A DNA stretch of 64,000 nucleotides from Laguncularia racemosa (taxonomy: Eukaryota; Streptophyta; Magnoliopsida; Myrtales; Combretaceae), in contig JBBMOL010000099.1 of assembly GCA_037954665.1 (NCBI GenBank), positions 1,240,001-1,304,000 on the forward strand, in the 5' to 3' direction. This document shows positions 61,603-64,000 of this stretch, one piece after another. The position numbers and the translations under genes were made by a program. The notes under the pieces were generated by a model. The model did not search any database. It was not told the DNA's origin and saw nothing but the letters and a program-made list of their open reading frames with translations. Numbering within the stretch: position 1 is the first letter of the stretch; each line of letters begins with the position of its first letter.

Positions 61603-62521
61603 CTAATGTCCATCTCCATGTGGTATCTTTTTTGCCTTGGTTTCCCCATTTCGTGCTAGCTTTCCTCTTAGATAGAATAATTGGTCATTTACCGGTTCCC
61701 AATTGAGCTCATTGCCTATAAGCAAGATGTGGGTCCTATATATGAGCTCTTGGTGCATCCACTTATACCAATCTAGTATAACTACCGACATATCGAGCTT
61801 GATTGAAGTAGCTACTATATAGGCATGCGAGTATGGGATTCGATAGATTTGCCATTTTTGACAAGTGCATGTGTTGTGGACAAATTCAACAGTGTGCATC
61901 CGGCCCCTTCCCCTTAACTCGCTTGCTACACGACGATTGCTAGTGAGCACTTAAAAAATTCTCTACTACCTACTATACTTGATGACCTTATGGTTGCTAG
62001 CTTATAAACTCCATTTGTCTATCATTTCAGTGGCATATTTGGTAAACCTTCTATTCTTTGCCATATTCTTAAGTGCTATCCATTGTTTCAGGCTTCAACT
62101 ACCGACTTGATCTCAAGGTGTCTGTTCGATATGAGGCAAATGGTTTCATGTCCTTCACGATTGCCAACCATATGCTCCTTCAATTTCTTAAAAAACCAGC
62201 CTTATGTTTCAACCGACTGGTCATCTATGAGAGTGAATGCTAATAGAAATATATGGTTTTCGCCATCAATGCCACAAGCAATAAAAAAAATTGTGCATGT
62301 ACTTCCCATACAGAAAAGTTTCATCAATGGTAACAATAGGAATAAGCAATCTTCATGCTGTAATGCATGGCTTGAACACGTAGAAAACCCACTTAAGAGT
62401 AGACACCTCGGGAATATTCGATCTTCTCCACCCCTAATCAACTCACGTTCTAGGATTGGTATTTTTTATTGCATTTAGAATCTTAGGGAGCTCATTGTAA
62501 GCCATCTCCCAATTCTCATAC
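61603..62521 (-). pseudogene. Mutator-like (MULE) transposase, truncated
   Basis: Read on the minus strand from the right: YENWEMAYNELPKILNAIK (~62521-62465), KWVFYVFKPCI, then the transposase core TIDETFLYGKYMHNFFIACG (~62310, Asp present), FLLAFTLIDDQSVET, GWFFKKLKEHMVG, ICLISNRHLEIKS (~62130; Asn in place of the usual second Asp of SDRH). After a shortened middle part, MAKNRRFTKYATEMIDKW (~62040), then an open stretch 61950-61603 with a SWIM zinc finger CTCQKWQIYRIPYSHA, in which the third ligand Cys is Tyr. N-terminal part cut off at 62521/62522 by an LTR insertion. DNA transposase of a cut-and-paste element; inactive. Confidence 0.8.
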
Positions 62522-64000
62522 TGCAAAGTCCTAAAAATTTCGAAAAGCTATATGGACATTTACAGAAAATATATAGAATAATAAATATTTCTAGGTCGGG
62601 ATAGCAAGAGGAACAACTTTGCAGTATTAAAAACTTCCAAAAATGTACGGCAAAAATTTGAATATTTCGACGTATAAATATTATTTTATTTTGTGATAAT
62701 AATAGGTTTTAAAAATTTAAACAATTAGAAGAATAAATTCTCCGAAACATGATTTTCAAATGATATTAGGTTAAGTAATGAAATTACTTTAAATTATAGA
62801 TCTAGGAATTTTAAATGAAAATTTAGAATGAATATTTATATTCGGGATAATTAGATCAGCTTAGACGCAAACCTTCGTAATAAATTTTTAAAAATATAAA
62901 ATTTAAAGATATTCTTATACGTGAGCAGGATATTAAAATAAGGATATTATAGTATAAAATATAATATAATATAATATAACTATAAAAAAAAAAAGATTTT
63001 CAAATCTACTGCTATCTCGTCCATTTGTCACGTCATGAACAACAGCAGCAACAGCAGGCACCATCCCGTCCTACCCCCTCTCCCACTTTCCTTTTCTTTT
63101 TCTTTTCTTTCTTCTTCTTCTTCCCTACTTCCTCCGTTCTTCTTCTTCACCTTCGTTCTTTTTTTTCTTCCTCCTGCATAGCGTCTTCCCTTCCCAGCCA
63201 TCCCTACCCCGCGTTCCCCCCTTCTTTCCACTCCCACTCTGACTCAACGGTGACAACAGCGACGGCAATGGCGGTGGCAGTGGCAACAGCAACAGTGACA
63301 GCAACGATGGAGACAACAGCTTGGCATCGTGTCTGTCTCATCTCCTTCCCCAACGACGGAGGCAACAACGCACAACTTGGAGAAGACAATGACTACCCAA
63401 ACGATGACCACGACGGCAACAACTCCAACGGCAGCCACGACAACAAGCTCGACTGCAACAATAATGGTGACTACAACAACTATAGCGATAACAGCAACGA
63501 CACAGCAACCGTAACAGCAGCAGTAACGACGGCCCCAATAGTAGTAGCAATGGAGACCGCAACAGCAGCAGCAGCAACAGTGACCCTAACCGCAATAGCA
63601 ACGACGACCCCAGCAGTAGCAGCAACATCGATCATAACGACGATAGCAACCATGAAGGCAAGTGAGGGAAGAGGATCAGAAAAGGGCGTGTGTGTGGCGA
63701 TGTGTGGGATGTAGGAGGATGTGTGTGTATGTGTGCGTGAATGAAGGTGCGTGGTGTATGTGAAGATGGGTGTATGTGACGGTGGATTGTGTGTGTGTAA
63801 GGGTGTGTGTATGTGTAGGTGAAGGCATGTAGAGTGTAAGGATGCATGTATGTGTGAGTGAAGGTGTGCGATGTGTAAGGGTGTGTGTGTGTGAGTGTGT
63901 GTGGTGGTGTGCAAGATGTAAGAGTATGTGTGTGTGTGTGAATGAAGGTGTATAGTGTATGTGAAGATGGTGTATGTGACCGTGGGTGGTGTGTGTGTGT
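62522..64000 (+). repeat. X-B: second copy of the X LTR, running off the window
   Basis: Starts TGCAAAGTCC at 62522 inside the MULE pseudogene. Shares with 16130-18074 the order: AT-rich block, TA-rich stretch (62940-62990), CT-rich run (63080-63190), CAA/ACG trinucleotide tract (63240-63660) and GT-rich minisatellite (63690-64000). The long plus frame 63025-63714 is compositional. The right end lies outside the window. Confidence 0.7.

Noticed and set aside
62083..62478. 131-residue plus-strand frame
   Set aside because: Antisense to the MULE transposase core, which has clear family motifs on the minus strand.

Overview
This is a gene-poor, repeat-dense piece of a flowering-plant nuclear genome. 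The evidence is AT-rich non-coding DNA, several nested Ty3/gypsy chromovirus LTR retrotransposons with initiator-Met-tRNA type primer binding sites, a decayed Mutator-like transposase, and one intron-bearing plant polygalacturonase gene (GH28, pollen/exo-PG type) that is itself broken. The species cannot be fixed from sequence alone. No intact host gene, tRNA, rRNA or CRISPR array was found.

Layout, left to right. 398-7228: a rearranged Tekay/Del-type element (E1), two ~1.95 kb LTRs around a partial pol; both LTRs are followed by the same ~147 bp of host flank. About 7721-8656: an LTR plus primer binding site of the family also seen at 29.6-34.6 kb and 57.5-58.5 kb. 11277-13469 (-): four-exon polygalacturonase pseudogene. 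16130-36.1 kb: an old LTR (X-A) rich in trinucleotide and GT repeats, split by a 17.5 kb Tekay-type element (E2, 18075-35563, TSD GTGTG). The 3' LTR of E2 is itself split by a 5.0 kb minus-strand element carrying gag-protease only (29586-34569, TSD TGACG). 36131-36580: a fragment of a DRD1-type SNF2 chromatin remodeler. 36.6-50.44 kb: another LTR (Y) split by an 11.8 kb chromovirus (E3, 38003-49850), which is split between its RT and RNase H by a 5.25 kb element (E4, 42230-47481, TSD GTTAA). E4 has a nearly open gag-protease frame and an in-frame deletion fusing RT directly to integrase. 50.5-52.8 kb (-): an LTR related to that of E1. 56167-56430: a possible short LTR with a copia-like gag start. 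57460-58466: a solo LTR. 61603-62521 (-): a MULE transposase pseudogene cut at 62521/62522 by a second copy of the X LTR (X-B), which runs off the right edge.

Insertion order from nesting: X-A before E2 before the gag-only element; Y before E3 before E4; MULE before X-B. Most premature stops fit C-to-T or G-to-A changes (CAA/CAG/CGA to stop, TGG to TAG), as expected from deamination of methylated cytosine in silenced elements.

Most worth following up: an unplaced ORF with an acidic tail between the PBS and gag of E2; the DRD1-like fragment among the repeats it would help to silence; the gag-only element family; the RT-to-integrase fusion in E4; and TATA boxes sitting inside inverted repeats in at least three unrelated LTR families.
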